A stretch of 64,000 nt of DNA from Haemonchus contortus (Eukaryota > Nematoda > Chromadorea > Rhabditida > Trichostrongylidae). The notes below the pieces were generated by a model, which saw only the letters and a program-made list of their open reading frames with translations, did no database searches and had not been told where the DNA came from. This document shows positions 20,973 to 34,728 of the stretch, piece after piece. The first letter of the stretch is position 1. Every line of letters begins with the position of its first letter. The translations under genes and the position numbers were made by a program. The DNA lies in the NCBI GenBank assembly GCA_000469685.2, contig LS997566.1, positions 23,575,432-23,639,431 of the forward strand, written 5' to 3'.

Positions 20973-22484
20973 GCCGCGCTGCTGTTGGGAACCTTAAAGG
21001 ATCGGGTAAGATCAGATAGTATCATACACAAAAACGGACGACGCGGAAAAGTCAGTCAATGGCGTTACAATTCAAAAGAATATCCCCCTTGAATCTTCAG
21101 AAACCCCAGAATTCGGATCAATATTGTTCAAAAATGACACGGTCGAACATTTCTCAAACCAGTAGCTGTGAAATAATGATATGAAGACTGCAAGTAAGGA
21201 ATCAACGAATGAACGAGCTAATTCTGGCGAACGGCCAACCCTAACTCAAGTTACTGCTGCTTACTGCTACCTTACTTCTGAGTATTTCTGAGAATATACT
21301 GCCATTTGATTTCTTCTAAAAAAATATTCAATCACATCGATAACATGTGAATCAAAGGGCATGATGGGAGCTCATGCTCATTTTCCTCTGAGCAGAACAT
21401 GCTTGTCTTCATTGCCTATCTTCAACTGTGCTTGCTCCAGCAGTTGGTATGTTTGTGTAATCTGACTATTGAGGTTTCTGTGATAGCGCACTTACGAGTA
21501 CACCTAATAAACAAAATAATCAATAAGTAAATATCACCCGAAAAGAATTTAATACATAAAATCTGAGAAAACCCCTTTAGAAGTGGGCATTCAAAAGAGA
21601 AAGACGAAAAAGTATTACTGAATGGGAATGTCCTGGTGCTTGACAAGAAACTCCCATGTGATAGAGTCGGCATGGAAGTAGTTAAGAATAAACTCAAAAA
21701 GCCTAAAATCGAAAATGAAATTCTGTCATATTTAAAAGAAATTGATTTTTTTTTTGAAGGAAGAGAAAAGGAAAAGACGATTTACTGGTCGATTCAAGGA
21801 ACTCTATCATATGCTCCCAGACTCTCTATATGAGACTGAATCCCGTAGAACAACTCCTCAATGATACCCTTTTCGAACAATAGCGGATTCTGAAATACAT
21901 CCACAATATTCCACAAACTGATGAGTGAAGAAAAAGAGAAAAACCAGTGCTGTGCCCATGTCAGTGCCAAAAATGCAAGCGTGTCATGTTGAGTGCATAG
22001 GAATTTGTCTATCCAGCGTGTAGTCGTCTCAGATGTTGGACGTGCGCCGACGCTTGAAAGGAGGCGGAGGGAGGGCCCGTTCGGTCGTCGGTGACGGAAG
22101 GACCAGCCGGGTTTTGCTCAAACTCCGTCACTCACACAGCGATGCGCGACGACGATGGGCGGAGTCGTGGATAGGGTTGAGGTCGTTGGATGGAGGAGGA
22201 AGATGAGCCTCTAATGCAATAGTCTCGACCCCAATCAAACTCGTCCGTCTCCGTAAGGCCAAGCGAAATTCCAATGGATGACGAGCCCATTGCTGCGAGC
22301 TTGATTACCATAACATAACCGCACCAATTTCTACTATACTAAGAGGGGCTAAGATTACTGAAACATCAATGGAATACTGATCGATTCTAAGGAAAATGCT
22401 TTGAGAGGTTTTTTGTAGTTTCGGCTGATGTCGACCGACTGCCGTCGACGGAGCTAGGTTCAGTCGCAGATTTTCATTTCTAAC

Positions 22485-22524
22485 CTTATGCAATCTCACA
22501 GAATGCTTTGCCCCGTCCACTAGT
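22485..22524 (-). CDS. Candidate small exon (LVDGAKHSVRLHK)
   Basis: A 40 bp segment is bracketed by a strong acceptor (ttttctatcag) and a fair donor (AAG|gttaga). It translates to LVDGAKHSVRLHK in the only frame open throughout. It could be a 5' exon of the kinesin-like gene or belong to something else. Support is limited to the splice signals and open frame. Confidence 0.22.
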
Positions 22525-25500
22525 CTGATAGAAAAAAAAATTGACAAATTTGACTTTTATCAGAGCCTCCGGCATGACCGCAACAATAATAAAGGCTACT
22601 CCTTAAAAAGTAAAATTAAATTTATTTCAGAGGTTGCGCTTCTTGATAGCAACGTATTCCACAGAGGAACGATAAAATTATTGCGATGAGTACAAAAAAG
22701 ATAATAGAAGTGAGAGACACAATGCTCCTAATACTTCTAAGCTGTTTTTTTACAGCAGTAATCACAGACAGTACAGTACCTTAATTGGTCTCCTCTCCTT
22801 CTAAATATGATATTTTATAATAATTTTAACTAATTAATTTTGATTTAGTTTAATAATATAATTTTTAATTTTTCAAAAGCACATAATGTTTCAGACATGG
22901 GCCAATTCCAGCGAACTCTAGAGGTCGGAGAGGGGAGGAAATATTTTTAGCAAAAAAACCAAGGCCACCCTGAGACCATAGGTAAAACTGACTGGGCTGC
23001 TGTGGTGGGTCTCTCCGTGGTCCCACAGCTTGTTTCGTCCTATAAGGAAAACATGGAAGCACAATTTCTTGGACTAGCCAAAACATGCTGAGGAATCGAT
23101 GATGATTAATGGATTCATTATTCGTTATTTCATGGAAACTGGAAACGGGGGCAATCAGTGGTCAAGCCTTTCCTCAGAGACTTTGGAAATAACAAAAAAA
23201 AATGGTTCAGAGAATCCGTAACTTACAAAAAAGCTTTCCTATACAGCCTAGAATGACCCTTACGAAGGCTACCCCGTTTTATTGAAACGTCACCCGATTC
23301 CTAAATTAATGTGTTTCTGAAAATGACCCCAATTCGCTGCATGTGATACCGCCAATTATCGCGAAGTATCGCTTAGTATCGTCTGCTGCTACTAAGTGAG
23401 ACTGTCGCCAACTTCTTCCCCTTTCACATATGCTACCGCATAACGAAGGCACAGGATTGTGAGGCGCTACGACGCAGAAGAACATGCCTCTTGGATATCC
23501 GAAAACCTCAAGCTGTTGTCGGGCCTCATCGCTCAGCGCCGTCTACATCCAGCTACTGCACGTTCATTGCAGCCTATCATCGCACCGTGTCCCACAGTGC
23601 CCCACTATGATATTTATCGCCCGACGTCATCCGCTTCAACCAGGTTACCTGATTACATAAAAAGAGCAAATGAGGGCGCCTCCTCGGCCCCGACACTTCT
23701 TTCATCCGAAGCTATTTTTCTTGGGGAATGTATATTAGGGCAAAGCTTTCATCACAAGAAATTTACATATCGATCTTGAAGAGGTTCGAGAGTCTTATGT
23801 CCTAATCCATCACGTTTATAAAAGAACTCAACGAGAAGTCGTGTGACCGATTTACTGAAGTGGCCCTTAGTGGCTCTACGAAGGAGCACGGGAAATTATA
23901 CTGTGACTAATTATCTTGAGGGGTGGGGCCTCGACATAGACACTATACAACCATTCTTGGCCAGGAGGTCGCCAATACAACACAGCACCAAAACAGAAGC
24001 ACTGACGGTGAATGCTGTTTAATCTCATATAGCAATGAGATCAAAGCTAAGTTGGGGCAAGAGTCCAGCAATTCAAATAAAGGCAGAGCAGAATAATCCG
24101 CACAATTATTTCTCCATGGTCCGGTCAAGTCTCTATGGGGTTGCACTCTGAATGCCTACGCAATCTTGGGATCCGTGGCCTGCTTGGCTGTGGGCATTTT
24201 TTTCAGCGAAATCGGAACGTTACTAAGTAAAGACTCCGACGGTTAAATGCAGGATGCTTATTATAAAAATCAATTGATAGAGAAAAAAGATCAGAAGATC
24301 ATCAGAACAGAATTGATAGAGAAAAAAGATCAGAGACCATCAGAACAGAACGATACACTGAGAGTTTACCCAAAATAATTTCAATCAGAACTGTAAAACG
24401 AATACTGGTAACTACTAGGGAAGCATTCAGACCGATTCGGAGTGAAACCCCTTATGAAGAACGGCGATAAAGGGCTATAGTATATATTACTCGGGAAAAG
24501 GAAACAAAGTTGGTCGAAGTCTAGCGGCCGACGTTTCCCTTCTAGTTCCCAGAGGTTTGGCAGAAAAAAAACTGATGGTTGCCCACCAAAGGATATATCC
24601 GACCAATTCCCATTTGTCACCTGCTGGGTAGGGCACTCATACATCGAATCAATCAAGTTTTACTGAATTAGTCCTCTGGGAGCTGCCCATAAAGTTTTCT
24701 TGACCAATCTCGTAGGGTGTACCACGGCAAAGTCAGTGTCCGCTAGCCCGCGCTCCCTCCAAGGCCACGTTCGTCTCGCCCCGAGCCACTAAACAACGAG
24801 CGAATTGCAGCCAATGTCATATGATAACCGTAACAGATGGACAAACCATAAAACACATAAATTGCGGTAATTATCGATGGAAGGGCTAGCGATGAAGTTT
24901 GAATGTGCGATTCGAATGAAGATAACCCCAGATGGCCGAAAATTTCGTTCCACACAGAAGAGTCGGGAGACTCTTCATGCTTGGGATGATGGCCAGATGC
25001 CCTTGGTCACAACCTTTATTCAGGATCGAAGTTGGGTGGATTCTGCGAAGAGGAGCTGACGTCCTCGGGCGGTATGGAGGGTATGGAACCCAAGGATCCA
25101 GGATCGAATTGAAGACGATTGCTAAAGTCGACGAGGGGAAGAGGTGAGCGGAGGGAAGGCATTGGCCGGCCCAACGACCATCGAAAAAAATGAAGGCGAC
25201 TTTGTTCGTTCGGGGTCGCATAGTACAGTACTATCAATCACCTACAAAATGCCTCCTCTCCAATCGATATTCAGGGGGCTGTTGTTCGAGGACACCATAC
25301 ATGCAGACTCTCCTCAGCCGAAATTCGCCCAGGAGTGGACGGTACAGGGAACCTTTTCTCAACGTTGTGACCTGAGAAGTTGCAAGATAATTCGACCATT
25401 TTTTTCGAATCACATTGCGTACTCTGCTTCCATCCGGATCGTACTTTTCCTAACTGGCCTGGAAGAAAAATTGGTGAGACCAGGTGATATGCAAGCCCTT

Positions 25501-26577
25501 CAATGATCCTATCTCGTCGAATGTAAAAGGTAAGGTATATAATTTGTCGTACAGAGATGGTAGGGTTGAGCTGGCTGCGTCCGGTTCGATCCGGGGTTCA
25601 TGGGTGTGGGTAATATGTGCAAAACTTATCTCTCACGAGCAGTCTTTTGAAGAAATCATCTGTCTAACACTCGCGACAAATTATTATCACCCAAAATAGA
25701 ATAAACTAATATTTTTGTTTACTCAGAGTATGTGTAAAGCATTATTAGTACGTTAGTACAAGAAGCGAAAGCTCCTTCCAAAGTTTTCAACTGATTTGAG
25801 ACATTACATAGAAGTTTGCTGTCCCCTCGAGTGGCTGCTAACGAGAACAAGGGCAAAAAAGCTTCAAAAATATGAGACGAGCTCTTGAAAGCGTAGGAAG
25901 TAGACGGCCGAATGACCCAGCCATGTAAGACGATCTCCTTGGAACCTTTATGCGCACTCAGGGATATCGTCAATGAATCTCATAACTTCGAAAAGAATAG
26001 TGAAGTTTTAGCCCCTGGATAATATTTTATATTCCACATCTTTAAATAGCCCGAAAAAGGGATATTCATCGTCATTGCGCATGATTAAGTGCTTGATCCC
26101 AACAAAAATAAATGATTTTGAGACGGTGGAATCATTGTTGGAAGGGTATTTATAGAACTTGGAAATATCAAGACTGGAGCGCCATTTTTTGGAATTCTTC
26201 ATTCCAGTTCTCTCTCAATAGTCGACCTTCAAATTTAAGTTTGAGGTTTATTACTTTTGCGAAAGACACAGTGAGAAACGACTATCGTGAGTAACTGAAA
26301 TCAAATCATAAAATGTCAGACGATTGTAAAAGGTCACTGGATCCGGTCCATAAAACAACGCTAGGAGCCACAGCCACAATATTTTAGAAAGATGATTTTT
26401 TCAAAAAATTGTGAGAGATAAGTTTTGCTCATATTAACCCACCCATAAACCCTAGATCGAATCCGTACGCATCCAGCATACAATGTACAACTCAACAGCT
26501 ACCAGATATGAGAGTAAAGTAATCGTCACCCAGATTCGTCAAAGGTTTTCTGAGCGAAAACTGCGAAATCTTCCTAG
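22525..26577. other. No definite gene
   Basis: Both strands carry overlapping short frames at 24.9-25.2 kb and 23.46-23.78 kb (plus) without splice support. The 39 bp tandem repeat at 24.27 kb is the only clear structure. Confidence 0.4.
24272..24348 (+). repeat. 39 bp tandem duplication
   Basis: AATTGATAGAGAAAAAAGAT begins at 24272 and again at 24311, with a 2 bp deletion and a substitution in the second copy. Confidence 0.8.
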
Positions 26578-26624
26578 GCCCTCCCCCCCCCCTCCCTCCC
26601 CCTCCCCTCCCCCCCCCCCCCACC
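26578..26624 (+). repeat. C-rich pyrimidine tract
   Basis: A C run broken by isolated T residues, able to give G-quadruplexes on the complementary strand. The minus-strand Gly-rich reading here is an artefact. Confidence 0.9.
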
Positions 26625-26826
26625 TCTATATAACTTGAGCTTGCCATTTCAATACCACTGAAATTGTCAGGACCCCAGAAGACCTTTCCTACCGAACGTA
26701 ATTGGCTAAGTATTGACTGCATGATATGAATTTAGACGTGAATAGTCGAACTGTCCGAATAGTCAAGGAAAGTACAGGTTTCGGTATTCCTTCACAGCCA
26801 CTTCTTTGCCGGTAGCAGCACGAACA

Positions 26827-27197
26827 GGAGTTAAGCAAACCAGCCCGTTTGGCCTTTCTGCTGGATGCATTTCCTTATTCTGCGATTCTGTCTAAATGTC
26901 TCATAATCCCACTCAGGAAATGTACGTGGGGAGTCGCTTTTAATTCCCAGGTGGAAGACACTTCCTTGTTAATATGTGGAAGACATTGGGTGAATATATG
27001 AATCAACTGTTAAAGCACACCATACTATCACAGTTGCACGGCAGCCCTATGTACACCGTATAAATAACTCCCATCTGGGATTTAGAAGCGACTCCTCACG
27101 TACTTTCCCTGTGTGGATTATGAGACCCTTGAACAGAATCTAAGAATAAGAAAATGCATCCAGCAGAAGGGCCAAACGGGCTGGTTTGCTTACCTCC
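26827..27197. repeat. Foldback repeat, arms about 128 bp
   Basis: Positions 26827-26954 pair with the reverse complement of 27071-27197 at roughly 85 percent identity by eye, around a 116 bp loop. Shared blocks include AGCAAACCAGCCCGTTTGGC and TCTGCTGGATGCAT. No coding content is evident. Confidence 0.75.
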
Positions 27198-30100
27198 ACG
27201 AACAGCTTCGTTTGACAGTTTCGGGACACTGTCTTCTATCTTCATTTTTAAACCATCTTCCTTTGCCTATATGGGCGAGCAGTTTGCGTTCTTCTAACGG
27301 GCTTCTTATAATGGTCTTATTGCAGGAGCCAATTGAAAACCGGTTTTCACATTCCTTCCCACTTATCTGCAAGTGATCTGTGGCAGTGTTTGTTGTAAGG
27401 CATAGGTCGAAGACCTGCGTACCCATTAATTGCAGACAGTGTCAGTGTGATATGACAACCTACAGCAATGGATATACCTTGCAAGAGCTGGTCTCGCATT
27501 TGATTTTGAAAGTTGAAGAGCTACTATATGACATCTTCTCAACATCTTCGATCACAGGCAGAAAAGGTAAAGGTGTATACAGAAGTCGAGGCAAATGCAG
27601 TCGCACAGAGACGGTCAGAGAGGTATTGGATGGATTGGTAGGGCAATCGTTGGTGGCCAAAATTTTCTGTTGTACATTCTATTTGTACCTCTTGCTTGAC
27701 ACGAGTTTTTTAAGTGGGCTAGTCCGTTAACAGCTGTCAGGCTGAACATGATTTTTCAATAGTAATGGCAACGTTTCCTTCGGTTTCTGAACTATAACTT
27801 TCCTGGACAAGCCGTAACTCAAAAACGCCTGGTAGGACACTTATAGTTAGTCGTCAGCTGTTAGGCCATCAGGTTGTCGTGAAAAGTTTATGGTATAGAG
27901 GACGGTAAACGGTAGACAAAGGCTCGAGGTTCTATCAGAACCATTCATGGAGAGGAATATGTTGTCTGCTCCAATCCGAAATCTTTTGAGTTGCAATAAA
28001 GTAATGTGCAGATATTTTAATAGTTGTACTCCTATGTCCTATTTTACAAGCACTTTCTAGAGGTCAAACTATGCTCTAACACATACGACAACGGCGCGTG
28101 GGCGACATGGGCCATAGCCGCTTGAAAACAAAAATAGGAATTTGAACTTTTTTGAATTTGATTTTGATGAAATAGGATTTTTCAGTAACACCTGCACGAG
28201 ATACTTCGAAAGGAAAATGACCCTGCTGTCCATGAACTGTTTTACCACTCGGGGAAATACCTGTATGTTGCTATAAAAGGTGTAACCATCGACGGTGTCA
28301 GATACACTTTCATTTAGAGGAGTGGTTCCAAGCAAAATTTTCTGCTCTTTTTTTTTACTGTAGCGTTGACTCAACGCGATACCCAGTCCGAAGACCTAAT
28401 TTCAAGACGAAAACGGCTTCAAGTAAAAAAGTTGCAAGTTGGAAACTCAGAAATGGAATTAGCAAGGATAACGTTCTCAATTGGATCGTGGTCACACTGA
28501 GCCTAGGAAATCCCGGGCAAACTATGTTAGAGTAAAATGATTCGAGGAGCAGTAAAAGCAATAAAACATGGGACCAAGTAATGGAGAATCAAAAAGTCGA
28601 GAGTCGAAAGCCTTCTCTGAAGCCTACTTAATTGATCATCAAATCACATCTGCACTGCTGTATTTTGCGCCAATAGACAGGCTTACACTCATTTCAAGAG
28701 TTAGAAGTAACACCCTTTAGAGTCATTCCGCAAATTCTCCAAAAAGGGTCAGTAGGCCTGTCATGGCCAAATCTAAGTTCAGTATTTAAGAACTTTTTTT
28801 AATGTTTTCCCACTCTTCTTGATAACTTCAACCTCCTAGTAAGGAACCAAGGCTTACAACTTATTACTTTAGAAGTTTCCGAGATCTAAGAGCCGGATAT
28901 TGCCTATATCCATCACAGCTTAGTTATTCAAGAAACAGGTAATATTTAAGAAATATCTGACGTAAAATAGCAGTCTGATCCAAAATCGCTTCGAACCCCC
29001 ATACCCCAATAAGGGAAAGTCGACATTCACCTCAGAGAAGTCGGAACCAGGAGCAACTCGAAAAGCCACAATAAGTGAATAATATGTATAGTTGAACTTG
29101 AGCAGCGAGTGGTGCTGACAAATGGACAAAAGATCTCTCGAGAAGAAAGACTTGTGAAAATCGTAAGGTAGCAAAAATTGTCGTGAGTGCTTCCCCAAGC
29201 TGGAACTATTACGGCTTGGAATTCAGTTCGTTAATTCATTATGTAGGAGGGAATGAGCAGGCGGTTGCTACGTTATTGCGTTGTGACGTGCAGGGGAAAC
29301 CACCGCTGACGAGACGTACGGGACGGGAAAGCGAGGGGGAGGTTTTCTGTGGAGGTTTCAGGTTTCCCACTGTTTTGCTGTGTTCCGATCCTGGATCAGT
29401 GCTCAAGAAAACGGAGCGAGGCAGGGCGTTAATGGACGGCAAGTGAGGATGAATAGTAATAAGCGTGGTTGAGAAACCAGGTACCAGGTCCCATCGCTAC
29501 GGTCAAAGTGGGGTAAGCATCCTTAATATCTCAAAGAATAACGAGCTCAAAAACAAAGGAATACTAGTGGTGGAATAGGATCAAAAAGGGATCAGAGGCA
29601 GGGTGAAGAAACCACAAACATCTCTTTCCTTTTTGGACCGAGAAGAATGTAGGAACACTTCGACGAAAACTGAAATGCTCAGTGGGCAGTCACGTTATCT
29701 AACCCCATGTGAACTTTGCCCACCTCCGTCTGTGTCACAGAGGAGCAGAGTAACAGTTGTCAAATCTTGCTTCAGCGATCGGAACAAGAACCTCTAGTCA
29801 ATGAGCGGAGCGAACAACGATGACAAGCAAAAATGAATGAGGACAGCCTCAAGAAATATGTTCGCGAAAATGAGGAAGGCTTGTGAAGGAATGAATGGGA
29901 ATCGAGATTAGGGAAAATATGGTAGTTTTTTGGCATAATTACAATGGTAACAATATTGATTTGAATCAGAATAGGTCCCTATAAAGCAGAAGTAGCTGTT
30001 CCAACAAGTGGCTGTCTTTGCTACATTCACAGCTCTGCTCCGGGTTATCCCATATGGGTATCGAACGAACATTCCTACTATAATAGATACGTATCGCCTG

Positions 30101-31454
30101 AGGAATAAGTTCTGCCGCGATTTTGGTGGTTTAAGGCTCGAGATTTCGACTTCAGACTTTGGAAAGTGTGGTGCGTGATGGGCAAGTGATCATATGGAGC
30201 CACATATTTACTGGATTCTCAAGACAAGTGGGAGGTGTTCTGGAGATTTCTGAGCAAAAGACTGGGGACGGGATTCGTCGGAGAAAAAAACAGCACATCA
30301 TGCCAACTTACTCGATAGCGAAATTTGTAAGCTAGAAGCAAAGAGGGCTCGGTTGTTCTAAGATGGGGCTGTTCAAGAGGGCAGTAGAAGAGCCCAAAAC
30401 AACGAGTAGCCTTTGTTGAAACTCTCACAAGACATACCCGATGACAATGGTTAGGCAACGGTCGGTTTATCGTCGTTGCAATGACATTTCCACGCACCCG
30501 AGAGAATAAATGGACTGAGTGGTATTTGTCTAGGTGACAACATAATGAATGAGTATCGGCAATAGTTACACACTTAAAAACGCTCGGCCAGTGAACGTGA
30601 ATAGCCCGTGGAATGTGGAGAGAGTATGGGCGATCGAGGAAAGTGATAATCGCATAGCGGGAGAAGTGACGGTGATCAGTTGTTCATCATCGTAGACGAT
30701 GCTTCGCCCCCCGATTGAAAAGTGGAACTGACACCTGCCGTCATGGCTGAGACCTCCGCGCAAGATGCAATGTGTGTGTGTGTGGAATGCCAGCCCGGGA
30801 GTACATACATGATTTCGGGTTCCTGCCGTACGCCCTCCACCTCACCCTCCCCCACCTCTCCCTTCACGTTCGCCTAACCTGTCTGATTGGGTAAGGCACA
30901 AATGGGTACTTTTTCAAATAGGGCTAGAAATTATTTTGAAAACTCCCACATAGAGACCCATCTTTTAATTGATAACTCATGTAAATTATGGAAACCTCAG
31001 AAATCGAGGAAACAGGAAAATGAAGGTAAATCCTGTGAAAATGGGAGTTCGAGCAGCAAAATATCATCGAGACTACTAATACTCCTTGAATCTTGGCAAT
31101 TTTATTCAGTGACCCTTCAAATGTTGCCATTCGATCGAGTATGGATAAGTATCCGGTCTGCTGGCGAGTGGAAAACGAAAATAGGAACTTGAAATGCAAA
31201 AATCAGTGCTAAGGATGATCTTGACATCAGAACATCGCTAAAAAACATTACACACCCCACGTTCGAGCAACTTGATCTCTTCTTGAGGTATGAGAAGCCG
31301 GGAAATTCTGACATGCTTTTCTATAAATGTCTGTGAAGATTCTGAGCCAAATGTCTATGAAAATCCCAAAGCGATTCGTCAGTTCTCGTGGTTGTAAGGA
31401 TGTTATGTATCTATCATTTTCCCATTAAGTCATCAATCCCTGATCGATATCCAC
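27198..31454. other. No definite gene
   Basis: A plus-strand frame at about 27430-27570 (ELVSHLILKVEELLYDIFS, ending at AAAAG|gtaaag) is exon-like but isolated. The rest shows nothing beyond a (TG)n run. Confidence 0.4.
30771..30784 (+). repeat. (TG)n microsatellite
   Basis: Short TG dinucleotide run. Confidence 0.8.
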
Positions 31455-31685
31455 CTGGGTCAACCAAACCATCCATTCCTCCGGGATAAGTTAATTGGTA
31501 ACAGACTCGTCTCAGAGGATATAAGCACTGACTTGTACATCGGCTAGCCACCACAAGTGATTGTTTAGGTCACATACGCATTCAACACGCCACTGCGACT
31601 TTGAATGAAAATCGAATGTGTGGGCGCATCCTTAAGACGGGTTGATTAAGTCCCTATGACTTTCTCTTTTATCCTGGCACTACCG
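31455..31685 (+). mobile_element. SINE body
   Basis: The body starts near CAACCAAACCATCCATTCCT and includes GAGGATATAAGCACTGACTT, GGTCACATACGCATTCAACA and TGTGGGCGCATCCTTAAGAC. The head is weak or lost. Confidence 0.7.
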
Positions 31686-32033
31686 GCCGTGGAGAAGAAG
31701 TGTCCAAAGAGTAACGTTCAGGCAAGGGCTGATTTCAAAGTCTCAACTACCAGCTGTGACTTCTACCTTCTACCAGTTCCATCACTTCCCTCACGATTAC
31801 CATAGCCAATGCTTACGCAAACCAACTGAGAATGTTCCTCACAAAGAACTACAGCACATGATCAAAGAAATCGCTTAATTTGGGGACATTTATACTCTGT
31901 CAAAACCCAAGACCAAGCTCTAAATTCGAATTAGTTTACAGATGAAAACGGTAGCCAAAAGGGTAGCCGGGGATGTAATGGCTACGGTGCTCTAGTAGAG
32001 TCCGCATCCGTGTACCGATAATATATACGTCCT

Positions 32034-32068
32034 CCTTTTCCGGAGAGTATCGTACTCTCCGGAAAAGG
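32034..32068. repeat. Perfect 16 bp stem hairpin with 3 nt loop
   Basis: CCTTTTCCGGAGAGTA is followed by TCG and then TACTCTCCGGAAAAGG. No run of T follows on either strand, so a terminator-like reading has no support. Confidence 0.85.
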
Positions 32069-32874
32069 GGTACATAACGAGTTTCCTCTCTTCATATCTC
32101 AGGCACCGAATATAGGTCCTATACGGAAGCGAAACGGTCATTAATCATGTTCATATCTATTGTTATTTATCATAAGCGTGTACTATAGAGTGCAAAAGGA
32201 AACGGTGGTTTTTCTTTGCCAATCCCGGAGAAAAATAGGAGCGGCAGGGGCTATGTTACCTATTAATAATTAATAAATTGTAAAGCCAATACAAGACAAA
32301 ACATATGTCACTTCTTACGTGCACTTGTGGCATCTACTCCTCAGGAGTACAAGAGAACAGCTGACACGATGTGCGGGAGAAGAACTCAGCCAAATTAATC
32401 TTTTATTGACAAGGAACCCAAATTTCAAGGGAGAAACCATGGCTTTTTCGACAACTTAAGTTGGTGTAGGCGAAGAGGCGGTGCAAGGATTAGCTACCGC
32501 TGGCACCGAAATAATGGTCTAACACTAAAGTGACTCCCTTCGTTTGTATCTTCAACATCAGAAGCAGGATCAGTGACCTTTCTGAGCGTGGGCTAGCCCT
32601 CAAGGCAATTTATAGGGCAAACATTCCGTTAGCGGTCATTCAGGGTGTCGAGACAGAGAACAGTACTGCCATAACCGCAAACTGGGACCATGTGGGATGA
32701 GGAGTGCTGGGTAGGAGCGGGTAAGTAGAAAGGGAGGTTCAAAAGAGTTTTCAGCGTCATTACTTTCGAATCTATGATAGAGCATTTCGTTCTCAATGAT
32801 GAATGTTGAGCCTTATCCATCATCTTTCCTATCAGTGGAATAAGTTCGAACTGACCACACTGACCCTCCCACAG

Positions 32875-33098
32875 ATGAAGACTTATCGGCGTATCCTGAC
32901 CCTGCTTCGGTTTCTTTGTATTTCAAATGGAAGTCTCCAGATAGCTCGGTTGGGATGGAATTCTTGAGATCTAACCAACGACAGGCGAAGAAATTCATTG
33001 GCTCAGAAAAAACGGATATTCTGGCTACCTCTTTCTTAAACTCCACGACCGAAATATCAGGACAAGGCTTGAGAAAAAAAAGATGTGGGATGAATTGA
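32875..33098 (+). CDS. Candidate terminal exon, unknown protein
   Basis: After a ctcccacag acceptor the plus strand is open to TGA at 33096-33098, reading DLSAYPDPASVSLYFKWKSP then DSSVGMEFLRSNQRQAKKFI. The minus strand is also open here, which lowers the weight of the ORF. It lies between two SINE fragments and could be part of an older repeat. Confidence 0.2.
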
Positions 33099-33299
33099 GA
33101 AGAGGATCGAATCCTTCTCGTCAGTTTGACAGTTCTCCTAAATGATTCATTATGCACGTTTGAGCCTCTGGCGCCACCCCATTCCGGAAATAGCCTCGGC
33201 CTGCCTGGAAATCATTTCCCGGCTTGACTTAATCGAGTTCGATGCTGTTTATGTGAAGATGGGTCAGGCAAGATAGCCCAAATTCAACGTCTAGTCCAG

Positions 33300-33405
33300 G
33301 ATAGTCTTCTACCAATACATATGAAGTCGCTGGGATGCGCCCCGCATTCAACTTTCATTCAGAATCGTGAATAAGTATGCCGCCTGAATTGCAGTGGGCA
33401 GGCAT
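33300..33405 (-). mobile_element. SINE fragment, 3' body
   Basis: The reverse strand carries the body end (GGGATGCGCCCCGCATTCAA on plus, TTCATTCAGAATCGTG and CAGTGGGCAGGC). Only about 100 bp remains. Confidence 0.6.
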
Positions 33406-34502
33406 CAGAGAATTGGAAACCCCAAGAAGCGTCAAAGAGGAATCCAGCGATCGACGCCGGAGCTGCCACAATGATGGCTATTCCCGCTTTCTGGCCTTAT
33501 CTCTCTCATGAGGACATCACCAGAGCAAGCATTTGATTCGAGTTGGAGCTTGTCTCACCGTGCTAGAACAGTCGTTCTCTTGCGATAAAAGATGGGATTG
33601 CTGACATTTGAGCTATTCTCATATAATAATACAATTGAATTCTTGCATAAGTAAGAGATACTCGAAAAAATTATCAGGCGCTTGAAGAACGTCACAGAGA
33701 AAACTGCCGAGAGTCCACAACCTAACATTTGGCCTTTCGGAACTCTAGAATACTGTATTCATTGTCCTACACATATGTACGCTCATTAATCCACTACTTT
33801 TTATTACGGGCATAATTTATAAGTTCGTTGAACCTGAAGACATCTACAGAGCAGAGAGTGGGCAGAAAAGTTGCCTAAGCGGAACGGAACTTTCACTTCA
33901 ATCAACCTTAGCACAGGCCCAAACCCACCCGTGCCTTTTATAGGCACACGATGGCAGCCAAATGAGAAACTTATGGTTAGATTCATCCACGAAATCGTGT
34001 TGACTTGTTACTCTAGGAGAGCTCGTGAACAGGTGGTTGTATGAAGGAGAACAACTGCATTGAAGAACATCGAGGGCATGCCAAAAACTGGTGTTCACTG
34101 CTGTTCTGATTCCTACTAACAAGTGATTGCTATCACTCACGACGCTGCAGGATACGGTTGATTGAAAAGAAAAGAGGTGGGCAAACCATCCACAGTAGGT
34201 TAACAATGGTTAACCAACTGGCTAAGGAAGTAATGAGCGAGAAAATTCCCCATGGTTTCGGGGAAGACTAGGAAATTGATTATTAGCTGAAACTAGATTG
34301 AGACGCTGATCTCAAAAAGCTTAGCAACAACTCGGTTTTAATTTTGATAACAGATCCTTTTTCCAATACGTACTACTTGTTGGTAGCAAAGAGTTTTCAT
34401 ATCATCTTCTCAACTGGTTATTGAAGTAAAGTGGGTGGGCTGAGGGAAAAGTGGTAAAATCTTGATTGATCAGGAAAATTAGAAGAACTCACACCTCTAG
34501 AA

Positions 34503-34670
34503 CTAGAACGATGAGTATATGGAGGAAAGAAGGGTGGCACAACTTCGGCATACTTCCTTACATGCCGAGGTTGAGTCCTCGTTAACGAGCTCGCGTTCGA
34601 AGTTTGCCTTTCTTGCAGTGTCAACATTGGTCCATGCTGCTGTTGTCAGATAATTTTTGTTTGGCAGATT
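34503..34670 (-). CDS. Unrecognised protein, terminal exon with stop
   Basis: The exon reads NLPNKNYLTTAAWTNVDTAR, KANFERELVNEDSTSACKEV, CRSCATLLSSIYSSF and then TAG at 34503-34505. The acceptor is ttgccccag. It lies 58 bp from the next exon, a typical minimal nematode intron with gtgacg...cccag ends, and the phases agree. It contributes the last three cysteines of a Cys-rich protein. I do not recognise the family. Confidence 0.55.
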   Translation of the reverse strand, partial: NLPNKNYLTTAAWTNVDTARKANFERELVNEDSTSACKEVCRSCATLLSSIYSSF

Positions 34671-34728
34671 CTGGGGCAACAACCTATGGGTTGTTTTGAA
34701 TGAACGATTCAAATCATGTTAGCGTCAC

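Noticed and set aside
20795..21031. Pro-rich minus-strand ORF as an independent gene
   Set aside because: It is a short GC-rich low-complexity stretch. Only the donor supports coding, so it is kept as a candidate exon and not as a gene.
26492..26722. Gly-rich minus-strand ORF
   Set aside because: It is a translation of the C-rich tract at 26578-26624.
32034..32068. Rho-independent terminator
   Set aside because: The genome is eukaryotic and there is no T run after the stem.
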